Shown: piece after piece, positions 24,985-32,270 of the stretch
Layout: every line of letters starts with the position of its first letter
Position numbering within the stretch: the first letter of the stretch is position 1
Assembly: GCA_016791475.1 (NCBI GenBank)
Contig: JAEUWI010000039.1
Location: 1-64,000 of the forward strand
Source: Candidatus Hydrogenedentota bacterium
Lineage (GTDB): Bacteria; Hydrogenedentota; Hydrogenedentia; Hydrogenedentales; JAEUWI01
Reading direction: 5' to 3'
DNA: 64,000 nt
Position numbers and translations under genes: made by a program
The notes under the pieces: generated by a model
Databases searched by the model: none
The model's input: the letters and a program-made list of their open reading frames with translations, nothing else
What the model was told of the DNA's origin: nothing

Positions 24985-25566
24985 ATGGCATCCCCCGTAA
25001 CCACGAAGCGCGGCGACACCGGCACAACCCTCATTCTGGGCGGCCAGCGCCTCCCCAAGTCCCACCCCATCCTTGAGGCGACCGGCAAGCTGGACTCTTT
25101 GCGCGCGCATACCGCCCTGCTTCGACTTCAAGTCATGGAACAGGGCGACGAAGAGCAGCGAGAGGTGCTGGAACCTCTTTTCTGGTTGCTGCATGCCTGT
25201 TTCCTTATCGGCACCCAGGTAAATGACCCTGAATGCGCCCATCCGGAATATCGCGTGGCCGATCTGGGCCCTGCGCACCTGGATAAGCTGGAGGCGATTC
25301 AGACGGCGCTGGAGGAACGCATAACCTTGCCCAGGTCCTTCATCGCCTCGGCGTCCAACTTGCTTTCCGCACAGGCCGATATCACCGCGACGGTCGCCCG
25401 AGAACTCGAGCGCGCCCTTGTGGGCTTGAAGGAAAGCGTACCCGGCTTCGATGCGGCCCTGATCCTGGCCTTCGTAAACCGCCTGAGCGACTTTTTCTAC
25501 ATTGTGGCGCGCTTCCTGGAGCAAGGGGTGCACCAGCCGGTGGACTATTCGGTACTGGACCGATAG
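24985..25566 (+). CDS. Cob(I)alamin adenosyltransferase-like protein (PduO/MMAB fold)
   Basis: 193 aa; AAGGAG precedes the ATG. The N-terminal TKRGDTGTTLILGGQRLPK matches the ATP-binding loop of PduO-type adenosyltransferases (T+xGDxGxT...R..K), and EATGKLDSLRA follows as in the family. The C-terminal helix ends with FVNRLSDFFYIVAR, the usual NRLSD-x-L/F motif. The helix that normally carries the R-x-x-ER signature reads TVARELERALVG, a variant, so catalysis is not certain. If active it makes adenosylcobalamin. No B12-dependent enzyme or B12 synthesis gene is nearby. Confidence 0.75.
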   Translation: MASPVTTKRGDTGTTLILGGQRLPKSHPILEATGKLDSLRAHTALLRLQVMEQGDEEQREVLEPLFWLLHACFLIGTQVNDPECAHPEYRVADLGPAHLDKLEAIQTALEERITLPRSFIASASNLLSAQADITATVARELERALVGLKESVPGFDAALILAFVNRLSDFFYIVARFLEQGVHQPVDYSVLDR

Positions 25567-25592
25567 CTTCAACGAGCGCGTCCGGTGCGCAC

Positions 25593-25718
25593 TCACTGCC
25601 AGGAGGGCTGGGCCTCAATATCGTCGCAGGCGTCGAAACGCCGGGCGGCGATCTGGTTTCGGACAAAAAAGCGGACGTGGTTGCGGAAAATCATCATGTA
25701 AGCGATGCTGTTTCTCAT
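25593..25718 (-). CDS. Small ORF, 41 aa, unknown
   Basis: ATG 25718 follows AGGAGA at 7-nt spacing. The product (MRNSIAYMMIF...FDACDDIEAQPSWQ) is basic and aromatic at the N-terminal half and acidic at the end. It fills most of the space between the adenosyltransferase-like gene and dinB. No family is recognised. The very good ribosome-binding site is the main support. Confidence 0.55.
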   Translation of the reverse strand: MRNSIAYMMIFRNHVRFFVRNQIAARRFDACDDIEAQPSWQ

Positions 25719-25821
25719 GACAGTGTCTCCTGATTGATGCTCGTGTTATTTTCTATCATTAGCCGGAGGCCACGCCGCCGTACCGTACCCTTTCGGGCCG
25801 ACCGCCACGGCGCCCTCCGTG

Positions 25822-27030
25822 TTATCGCGACAGGGACGGGGTCGCCAGGGTCACCTCGCGGCCGAGACCGATGGACTTCCCTGTGCGCAGGCTGTTGAAG
25901 CCGTGTTTTCCGCGCACGGCGTCCGCCTGCTCAAGGACCTTCTCCCATTTCTCATTGTTCTTTCCCCCGAAGAGGGGCAACTGGTGCTGGTTGTAGCGAA
26001 GCTGGTCGAGCCCCACTCCGATAAGCCGGATACGGGCCCGCCGGGCTTTGCCCTTCGCCACAAGCTCGCGCAGGGCTCCAATGACCTCCGCATCAACCGC
26101 GGTGGGCTCGGGCAGGGTGTGCGCAAAAGTTTTCGTCTCAAAATCGCTGTAGCGCACCTTCAGTGTGACCCGTTTTGCCTCCAGGCCCTCTTCGCGCAGG
26201 GTGAACATGCACCGCTCCGTAAGATAGGCCAGGGTCTGTTCCACCTGGGGCCACTCAAGCACATCTTCGGGGAAGGTGGTCTCGCGGCTGATGGACTTGG
26301 GGGCCCGTTCCACCTCCACCTCCGACGTGGATATGCCCCGGGCGCGGCGCTGTAGACCGATGGCGGTCTGGTGGCCGAAGGCGCGCTCCAGGGTGCCGAG
26401 GCTGGCGGCGGCCAGATCGCCCAGCGTGCGGATACCCAGTCGCTCGAGGGCGGCGCAGGTCTGGGGACCGGCACCGGGGAGCTTGCGGACGGCCAGGGGC
26501 GCCAGGAAGGAAGCCTCCTCCCCGGCGGCCACCCGGACGTAGCCGTTGGGCTTGCCCTCGTCCGAAGCCACCTTGGACACCAGTTTGTTCGGCGATATGG
26601 CCACGGTGCAGGGCAGCTTCGTCTGCGCTTTGATTTCCGATTTAAGATAGGCGGCGATGCCTTCATCGCCCCCGAAGAGCCGCTGGGAACCGGTCACGTC
26701 GAGGTAGGCCTCATCAATGGAGGCCATCTGGACGACGGGCGTGACCGTCTCGAGGATAGCCCTCACCTTGCTCGACGCTTCCCGGTAGTGCTCGTAGTTG
26801 CCCCGCATGAAGACACCCCCAGGACATAACTTTTTCGCCTGGGCCAGGGACATGGCGGAATGGACGCCGAACTTTCGCGCTTCGTAGGAGGCCGTGGACA
26901 CCACGCCCCGCTGGTCTTCCCAGGCTCCCCCGATGATGAGGGGTTTTCCGGCGAGGGCGGGATCGCGTGCGACTTCGACGGATGCAAAGAAGGCATCCAT
27001 ATCGATATGAACGATTCGACGCTCCATCAC
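25822..27030 (-). CDS. dinB: DNA polymerase IV (Y-family)
   Basis: 402 aa. AAGGA stands 7 nt before GTG 27030; ATG 27027 is the next codon. The Y-family motifs are intact: HIDMDAFFASVEV (metal Asp), YEARKFGVHSAM, and SIDEAYLDVTGS (catalytic Asp-Glu). The helix-hairpin-helix LPGAGPQTCAALERLGIRTLGDL and the little-finger domain (from SISRETTFPEDV) follow. It performs error-prone bypass of damaged bases. A typical length; no SOS (LexA) box was recognised upstream by eye. A beta-clamp motif is not obvious at the C-terminus. Confidence 0.95.
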   Translation of the reverse strand: MMERRIVHIDMDAFFASVEVARDPALAGKPLIIGGAWEDQRGVVSTASYEARKFGVHSAMSLAQAKKLCPGGVFMRGNYEHYREASSKVRAILETVTPVVQMASIDEAYLDVTGSQRLFGGDEGIAAYLKSEIKAQTKLPCTVAISPNKLVSKVASDEGKPNGYVRVAAGEEASFLAPLAVRKLPGAGPQTCAALERLGIRTLGDLAAASLGTLERAFGHQTAIGLQRRARGISTSEVEVERAPKSISRETTFPEDVLEWPQVEQTLAYLTERCMFTLREEGLEAKRVTLKVRYSDFETKTFAHTLPEPTAVDAEVIGALRELVAKGKARRARIRLIGVGLDQLRYNQHQLPLFGGKNNEKWEKVLEQADAVRGKHGFNSLRTGKSIGLGREVTLATPSLSR

Positions 27031-27795
27031 TGCGAGTTCCTTCCCAAGGCGGGGTCAATATTTGGCTGAAAATTTAAGCACTGAATAAAAATATAGTGGA
27101 TTATAGCCCCGGATTCCTATCCTGTCAAGGGAAAATGCAGGCGACAGTGAGATCGTCTTGTAAGCGACTGAAAGTAAAGCATTTCCGAGGTGTTTCTTCC
27201 CGCGCGATGGGGCGGCGCTTCCCCCCGCTCTCATTCCCAAACGAAGCGCTTCTCTCCCCGTTGCGAGTGTGGCGTTGTCGGAGTTGGCCAGAGACATAGC
27301 CTGCTTGCCGAGGGATTCGTTACGCGGTCCAGGATTGATCCGGCGCGGCTATTCATTCGTACGCGCGGGTAGGAGCCTGCTTCAATCCTACCGGATGGTG
27401 GTCCTGATGAGAACGCTGCCGTGAAAAGCCGACATACACGAGCATTCGTCCCGGCTGGATCAGCGGGTGGAATTCCACTGGAACGTGGGGTCGCCGGTAG
27501 TTTTCCCCGATTCACCCCCACCCGTACCCGCGTCACGCCCGGTTTTGCGGCACTGGCATGCACCTTGCTGTTACGTTGCGGTGTTGCGTGTTGTCCTCCT
27601 CGCTGAGCGAGGAGATTCGGGTACGCACCCCACCGCTTTTTGTGCGGGAGCAACAGGCGTTCCCGGCAACGCAGCAAGTGCCAGATAGTTGTATCGGTAA
27701 TTAGTTTAGATCGATTCCCCCCACCATTTGGTCTGACCCCGGCACTTCCGGGGCACGTACCAGGGTGGCGTTCGGGGAAAAGAAAGAGTCTGGGC
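27031..27795. other. Long intergenic region upstream of amt
   Basis: About 765 nt without a credible gene; minus-strand frames are shadows. It contains a hairpin GGTAGGA...TCCTACC near 27367-27392 and a -24/-12 type promoter candidate (27554-27569). The rest shows no recognised RNA family. Confidence 0.4.
27554..27569 (+). promoter_or_regulatory. Candidate sigma54 promoter upstream of amt-glnK
   Basis: TGGCAT-GCACC-TTGCT has GG and GC exactly 10 nt apart, as needed for -24/-12 elements. The predicted start lies about 215 nt upstream of amt. Sigma54/NtrC control of amt-glnK is established in many bacteria; the long leader lowers confidence. Confidence 0.4.
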
Positions 27796-29169
27796 ATGGG
27801 AAAACTAAGAACGATACTCGCCAGCGTATTGCTGGCGTATTGCCTGCTCGGGGCAATGCCCGACGGGTCGGCGCAGGAGGACGTCGCGGGCGGCGCCGTG
27901 GCGCTGACGGCGGACGAACTCCAGGCGAATCTGAACATGGTCTGGACCTGTGTGGCGGCCTTTCTTGTGTTTTTCATGCAGGCCGGCTTCGCGATGGTTG
28001 AGACGGGCTTTACCCGCGCGAAGAACGTGGTCAACATCATCATGAAGAATCTGATGGATTTCTGCATAGGCTCCGTCGCCTTCTTCGTCGTGGGCTTCGG
28101 GGTCATGTTTGGCGGCAATACGACGGGATGGTTCGGCCTGTCGGACTTTATGCTGGATCTCGCGCCCTACGGTGACACCTTTGATACGCAGTGGCCCTTC
28201 ACCTTTCTTATCTTCCAGACCGTTTTCGCCGCCACAGCGGCCACGATCGTTTCGGGCGCCATGGCGGAACGCACCCGGTTTATAAGCTACCTGATTTACA
28301 GCCTCGTCATCTCCGCCGTGATCTATCCCGTTTCGGGTAGTTGGGCCTGGAACAGTCTTTACACTTCCGGGACCTCGGGCTGGCTGGAATCGTTGGGTTT
28401 TCTGGATTTTGCCGGCTCGAGCGTGGTGCATTCGGTGGGGGGCTGGCTGGCGCTGGCCGGGGCCATTGTTATCGGTCCGCGAATCGGCAAGTACGGGCCC
28501 GATGGCAAGGCCCGCGCCATCCCGGGGCACAACATGGCCCTTGGTGCGCTGGGGGTGTTCATCCTGTGGCTGGGGTGGTTCGGTTTCAACGCCGGCAGCA
28601 CGACAACGGGCGACGGCATGATTGGTTACATTGCCGTGACGACGAATATGGGCGGGGCCGCCGGTGCGCTGGGCGCCATGTTTACGGCCTGGGTCATTTT
28701 CAAGAAGCCCGAAGGTTCCATGACGCTGAACGGGGTTCTTGCGGGACTGGTATCGGTAACGGCTCCCTGTGATTCGGTGAGCCCCGTGGGCGCGATAGCG
28801 CTGGGCTTCATCGGCGGCGTGTTGGTGGTTTTGAGCATCATTTATATCGACCGGGTACTCAAGGTGGACGATCCCGTGGGCGCCATCAGCGTCCACGGCG
28901 TATGCGGGCTCTGGGGAACGATATCGTGCGGACTCTTTAACCTCGAGTCGGGTCTCTTTTATGGCGGCGGCCTCCACCAGTTGGGGGTTCAGGCCCTCGG
29001 CGCCGCCGCGATATTCGCGTGGGCCTTCGGGACCGGGCTGATCCTGTTTCTGGCGCTCAAGTATACCGTGGGATTGCGGGTGTCGTCAGACGAGGAGATC
29101 GCCGGGCTGGATGTGGGCGAGCACGGCATGGAGGCCTATTCCGGCTTCCAGATATTCAACAACCAATAA
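27796..29169 (+). CDS. amt: Ammonium transporter (Amt/MEP/Rh family)
   Basis: 457 aa from ATG 27796. A cleavable signal sequence (about 1-28, ending in GSAQE) is followed by 11 membrane helices. Amt hallmarks: the twin pore histidines in SVVHSVGGW and ISVHGVCGLWG, the conserved Asp in CDSVSPVGAI, and HNMALGALGVFILWLGWFGFNAGS in the middle. It takes up ammonium as a trimer in the inner membrane. glnK follows 39 nt later, the usual partnership in which the PII protein plugs the channel when nitrogen is ample. Confidence 0.95.
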   Translation: MGKLRTILASVLLAYCLLGAMPDGSAQEDVAGGAVALTADELQANLNMVWTCVAAFLVFFMQAGFAMVETGFTRAKNVVNIIMKNLMDFCIGSVAFFVVGFGVMFGGNTTGWFGLSDFMLDLAPYGDTFDTQWPFTFLIFQTVFAATAATIVSGAMAERTRFISYLIYSLVISAVIYPVSGSWAWNSLYTSGTSGWLESLGFLDFAGSSVVHSVGGWLALAGAIVIGPRIGKYGPDGKARAIPGHNMALGALGVFILWLGWFGFNAGSTTTGDGMIGYIAVTTNMGGAAGALGAMFTAWVIFKKPEGSMTLNGVLAGLVSVTAPCDSVSPVGAIALGFIGGVLVVLSIIYIDRVLKVDDPVGAISVHGVCGLWGTISCGLFNLESGLFYGGGLHQLGVQALGAAAIFAWAFGTGLILFLALKYTVGLRVSSDEEIAGLDVGEHGMEAYSGFQIFNNQ

Positions 29170-29208
29170 CGCGCCAATGTTTTCTTAACTGGAGGAAGAT
29201 TCGATCGA

Positions 29209-29550
29209 ATGAAGTTGATCGTGGCCTATATCCAGCCGGAGAAATTGAACTCGGTTAAGCAGAGCCTCTATGAGGCCGGGGTGACGAAGATGTCGGTCAC
29301 CAACTCTCTGGGTTGCGGCCAGCAGGGCGGCTATCACGAGTCCTACCGCGGTGTGGATGTGGAGGTGAATCTGTTGAAAAAAATCCGGCTGGAGATTGCG
29401 GTGAACGAGGATTTTGTGAAGCCCACCATCGACGCCATCATTCGCGGCTCGAAGACCGGCAAGATCGGTGATGGGAAGATCTTCGTTGTCCCCCTTGAAC
29501 AGTGCATTCGCATCCGAACCGGTGAAACGGGAATGGCGGCCATCGGCTGA
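29209..29550 (+). CDS. glnK: Nitrogen regulatory PII protein (GlnK-type)
   Basis: 113 aa with ribosome-binding site GGAGGAAG. PII fold throughout, with signature [24 protein letters not shown] at residues about 83-106. The T-loop reads [19 protein letters not shown]: Tyr46 is kept but position 51, the uridylylated Tyr of E. coli GlnB/GlnK, is Val. Uridylylation at that site is thus impossible; control would rest on ATP/ADP/2-oxoglutarate binding. Placed next to amt it most likely gates the transporter. A strong terminator follows. Confidence 0.94.
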   Translation: MKLIVAYIQPEKLNSVKQSLYEAGVTKMSVTNSLGCGQQGGYHESYRGVDVEVNLLKKIRLEIAVNEDFVKPTIDAIIRGSKTGKIGDGKIFVVPLEQCIRIRTGETGMAAIG

Positions 29551-29642
29551 CCACTGATGAATGATAACTTCCAGGATCCTTGTGGTCCTGCACAGTTGAA
29601 ACGGCTCTCCAAGGAGGCACCTCCCAAGTGTCTCCCCCATTG

Positions 29643-29693
29643 CCCAGGGGTGGCGTTCCGCAAGGAGCGCCACCTCTCTGGGTTTTGTTTTTT
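29643..29693 (+). terminator. Rho-independent terminator of amt-glnK
   Basis: CCCAG...CTGGG closes an inner GGTGGCG/CGCCACC stem, followed by TTTTGTTTTTT. The stem spans 29643-29682. Confidence 0.85.
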
Positions 29694-29881
29694 GGGGGGA
29701 AGGGAAAAGCGTATCGGGCCTGGCAGCCCGCTGCAAAACTCGAACGCGGGCTGCGAACGGTCTACTTGCCCGAATTCCGCGTTGCGAAACCTTGAAAATA
29801 CTGGTATTTCCCGCGGTTTCACGCTTTGACTTCGGGCAAGATTCCTCGTTCTCGCCTTCGCGCGACTTTCGCAACGGGTTG

Positions 29882-31237
29882 TTAGTTTCGAGGCATTTTT
29901 TTGCACTTCCTGTTCGCCCACCCCCGCCACGCCGCGAGCGCCAGGCCCACCGCGAGAATCCCGCAGGCGAGCGCCAGCGAGGTTCCCTGGGCAAAACCAA
30001 TGAGAACCAGACAGGTGACCAGCCCCAGCACCGGCACGACAGTCGGAGTCTGGAAGCCGGTGTGATCGCGTTCCCGCCATTTCACCACGAGGAGCGCGGC
30101 ATGGACAAAGGCGAACACGGTGAGCAGCAACGCGGCCGTAGTACCCGCGAGTCCTTCGATGGTGCCCATTACCGCGAGGCACAGCACCAGCGCAAGGACG
30201 AACAGGATCGCGATATGGGGCGTACGCCTCGCGGGGTGCACGGCGCCCAGCGGCGCGGGCAGCAAGCCTTCGCGGGCGAGGCCGAAGAGGAGGCGCGATC
30301 CCATGACGCAGTTGATGAGCGCGGTATCCGCCACGGCGAACAAAGCGAAGATGGTGAATAAGACGGCGGGCACGGCGGGCGCGGCCACCCCCACCAGATC
30401 GAGCAAGGGCGCCTCGGAACCGCTCAACATGGCGGGGTGGATAATCCGCGTGGCCACCCAGGCCACCAGCATGTAGATGAGTCCACTGACGCCCATGGCG
30501 ACGATTATGGCGAGCGGCAGATTGCGCTCCGGACTCTTAGCCTCCTCGGCCACATTGGCCAGATCCTCGAAGCCGATGAAGGCGTAGAAGGCCAGGGCAG
30601 CCCCCGCGGCGATGCCCAGCCACGCACGGGGACTCGGCACCCCTTCCCCGTTGGTCGGTACGCCCACCGGAGCATGTCCGCCCATAACATAGGCGAACCC
30701 GGCACCAATCACGATGGCCAGGCCCAGCAACGTCATGATCGTGCATACGATGTTCATGGTCGAACTTTCTCGGATTCCCCAGAACGCGACGAAGCCGGTA
30801 AAGGCGAGAAAGGCGACGACAACCGCTTCGTTGGGCAGGAAGGGCAGCAGCGTACATAGGTAACCCGCGAAAGCACGACAGCCCGCCGCCATGGAGACCA
30901 TGCCCGAACAAAGCACGAGCCAGCCGATAAACACGGGCACTTCGGGGCGGCGCGTGGCCCGAGTGAGGAAATAGGCCGCGCCGCCGGCGTGTGGATGGCG
31001 CGCGCTGAACTCCGCGTAGGAAAAGGCCGTCAGCGCCGCGACCACCATGGCCACCCCGAAGGCCAGCCACGCGTCCTCGCCGGCCAGCGCCGCCACCTTC
31101 CCCGTCAGGGCATAGACTCCCGCGCCTAGGATATCGCCTACGCCATAGATAATCAGCGCCATGGGCCCGAGGGTTCGTTTGAGGGTACTGCTGTCGTTCA
31201 CGCTGGCCGCCTTTCTGCTGGGGCTATAAAAGCACAT
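29882..31237 (-). CDS. APC-family amino acid permease
   Basis: 451 aa from ATG 31237; GTG 31201 with AAAGG upstream is an alternative start. Upstream in-frame sequence is the heptamer repeat and is not coding. About 12 membrane helices. The first helix carries GVGDILGAGVYALTG, the unwound substrate-binding GxGxxxGxG stretch of APC transporters. A later AFYAFIGFEDLANVAEEAKSPERNLP is the typical cationic-amino-acid-transporter (YfnA/CAT-like) motif. It probably imports an amino acid by proton symport; specificity is unknown. Confidence 0.9.
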   Translation of the reverse strand: MCFYSPSRKAASVNDSSTLKRTLGPMALIIYGVGDILGAGVYALTGKVAALAGEDAWLAFGVAMVVAALTAFSYAEFSARHPHAGGAAYFLTRATRRPEVPVFIGWLVLCSGMVSMAAGCRAFAGYLCTLLPFLPNEAVVVAFLAFTGFVAFWGIRESSTMNIVCTIMTLLGLAIVIGAGFAYVMGGHAPVGVPTNGEGVPSPRAWLGIAAGAALAFYAFIGFEDLANVAEEAKSPERNLPLAIIVAMGVSGLIYMLVAWVATRIIHPAMLSGSEAPLLDLVGVAAPAVPAVLFTIFALFAVADTALINCVMGSRLLFGLAREGLLPAPLGAVHPARRTPHIAILFVLALVLCLAVMGTIEGLAGTTAALLLTVFAFVHAALLVVKWRERDHTGFQTPTVVPVLGLVTCLVLIGFAQGTSLALACGILAVGLALAAWRGWANRKCKKMPRN

Positions 31238-31263
31238 CGAGGTGCGGCGAGGCAATGTGGGAG

Positions 31264-31380
31264 TTGACAGTTGACAGTTGACAACGGACAACGGACAACG
31301 GACAACGGACAACGGGCAACGGACAACGGGCAACGGACAACGGGCGACTGTCAACTGTTCATTGTCCATTGCCGATTGTC
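31264..31380 (+). repeat. Heptanucleotide repeat array with inverted flank
   Basis: GTTGACA x3 is followed by ACGGACA/ACGGGCA units (about nine copies of 7 nt), then an inverted, degenerate copy (TGTCAACTGTTCATTGTCC, ATTGTCCATT). The two orientations could pair as a long hairpin. It lies between the divergent permease and IMP cyclohydrolase genes. Confidence 0.85.
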
Positions 31381-31405
31381 CATTCCGCCCGCAATTCGTT
31401 ATACT
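31376..31405 (+). promoter_or_regulatory. Candidate promoter of IMP cyclohydrolase gene
   Basis: TTGTCC (31376-31381), an 18-nt spacer and TATACT (31400-31405). The -35 is formed by the last unit of the repeat array. Predicted start near 31412. Confidence 0.5.
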
Positions 31406-31451
31406 ATGTGCTCTATCCCCCACCGTCCCCGCGAAGAGGAGTCATTTTTTC

Positions 31452-32099
31452 ATGTATATCGGTCGTATCGTCAGCGTGGTCCAGACCCCCGAAGGCAAGT
31501 TGGGGGCGGTATACCGCGTTTCCAGCCGCTCTTTTCCCAACCGCACGGCGGTACCCGGCGCGAACAAAGTCTCCATCGTGCCGAAAGCGGGTTTCGAGGA
31601 AGATATCCACAAGAATCCCTACATCGCCTATAACTGCGTGCGGGTAGTGTGCGACGGGCGCGTGGCCGTGGTGACGAACGGCTCACAGACCGACCCCATC
31701 GCGGAGAAGATCGCCCAGGGCCTTCCGGTGCGCGATGCCCTGGCCGTCGTAAGTCTTGCAATGGACTTTGAAAAGGACGACTACAATACGCCCCGGATCA
31801 GCGCCGTGGCCGATGCGCGCGATGGATCGGCCTGGCTGGCCGTGGTGCGCCACGACGGCATCGAAGTGCGCAGAATGCCGCTGGAACCGGGCAAGTTTTT
31901 CTATGTCTCGACCTACGAAGAGAATTCGATTTCGCTGACACAATCCGGAGTCTACGACGCGACCAACACCGAAGAAGCCTGCGCCTTTATCCTGGGCAAA
32001 GGCGTCTTCGCCGAGCGGACGAATCCCGTGACGGCAGTGGCCGCGCTGGACAATGGCGCGGGCTTTGACCTGCTGGCTACGGATGCTTCGCAGGCCTGA
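31452..32099 (+). CDS. purO: IMP cyclohydrolase, PurO-like (archaeal type)
   Basis: 215 aa from ATG 31452, with GAGGAG about 10 nt upstream. The full length matches the IMP_cyclohyd family: MYIGRIVSVVQTPEGKLGAVYRVSSRSFPNR at the start, YIAYNCVRV, FEKDDYNTPRISAV, and TYEENSISLTQSGVYDATNTEEAC near the end, the last matching the Ntn-hydrolase-like fold of PurO. It closes the ring of FAICAR to IMP, the last step of inosinate synthesis, normally done in bacteria by the C-terminal domain of PurH. adenylosuccinate lyase (purB) follows, so the two genes form a short purine unit. Single-domain PurO is chiefly archaeal, which makes this one notable. Confidence 0.88.
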   Translation: MYIGRIVSVVQTPEGKLGAVYRVSSRSFPNRTAVPGANKVSIVPKAGFEEDIHKNPYIAYNCVRVVCDGRVAVVTNGSQTDPIAEKIAQGLPVRDALAVVSLAMDFEKDDYNTPRISAVADARDGSAWLAVVRHDGIEVRRMPLEPGKFFYVSTYEENSISLTQSGVYDATNTEEACAFILGKGVFAERTNPVTAVAALDNGAGFDLLATDASQA

Positions 32100-32120
32100 G
32101 GTAGCCGACCCTGGGTTAAA

Positions 32121-32220
32121 CGGACAACAGCGACGACAGGGACGGCAGATCAAAGGCCTACCGACGAGAGCGCACCATCACCATTTTTCCTCCTGTTGTC
32201 GCTGCCGTCGCTGTTGTCCG
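32121..32220. repeat. 15-bp inverted repeat, purO-purB intergenic
   Basis: CGGACAACAGCGACG (32121-32135) and CGTCGCTGTTGTCCG (32206-32220) are perfect inverted copies separated by 70 nt, embedded in GAC/CAG low-complexity sequence akin to the array at 31264. It can form a long stem in the mRNA. Confidence 0.75.
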
Positions 32221-32270
32221 TGAAATTCTGGATCGTGATTTTTCACACTTACCCTCACTGAGGTATTTTC

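Noticed and set aside
31264-31380. Possible CRISPR array
   Set aside because: Units are only 7 nt with no unique spacers; no cas genes are in the window.
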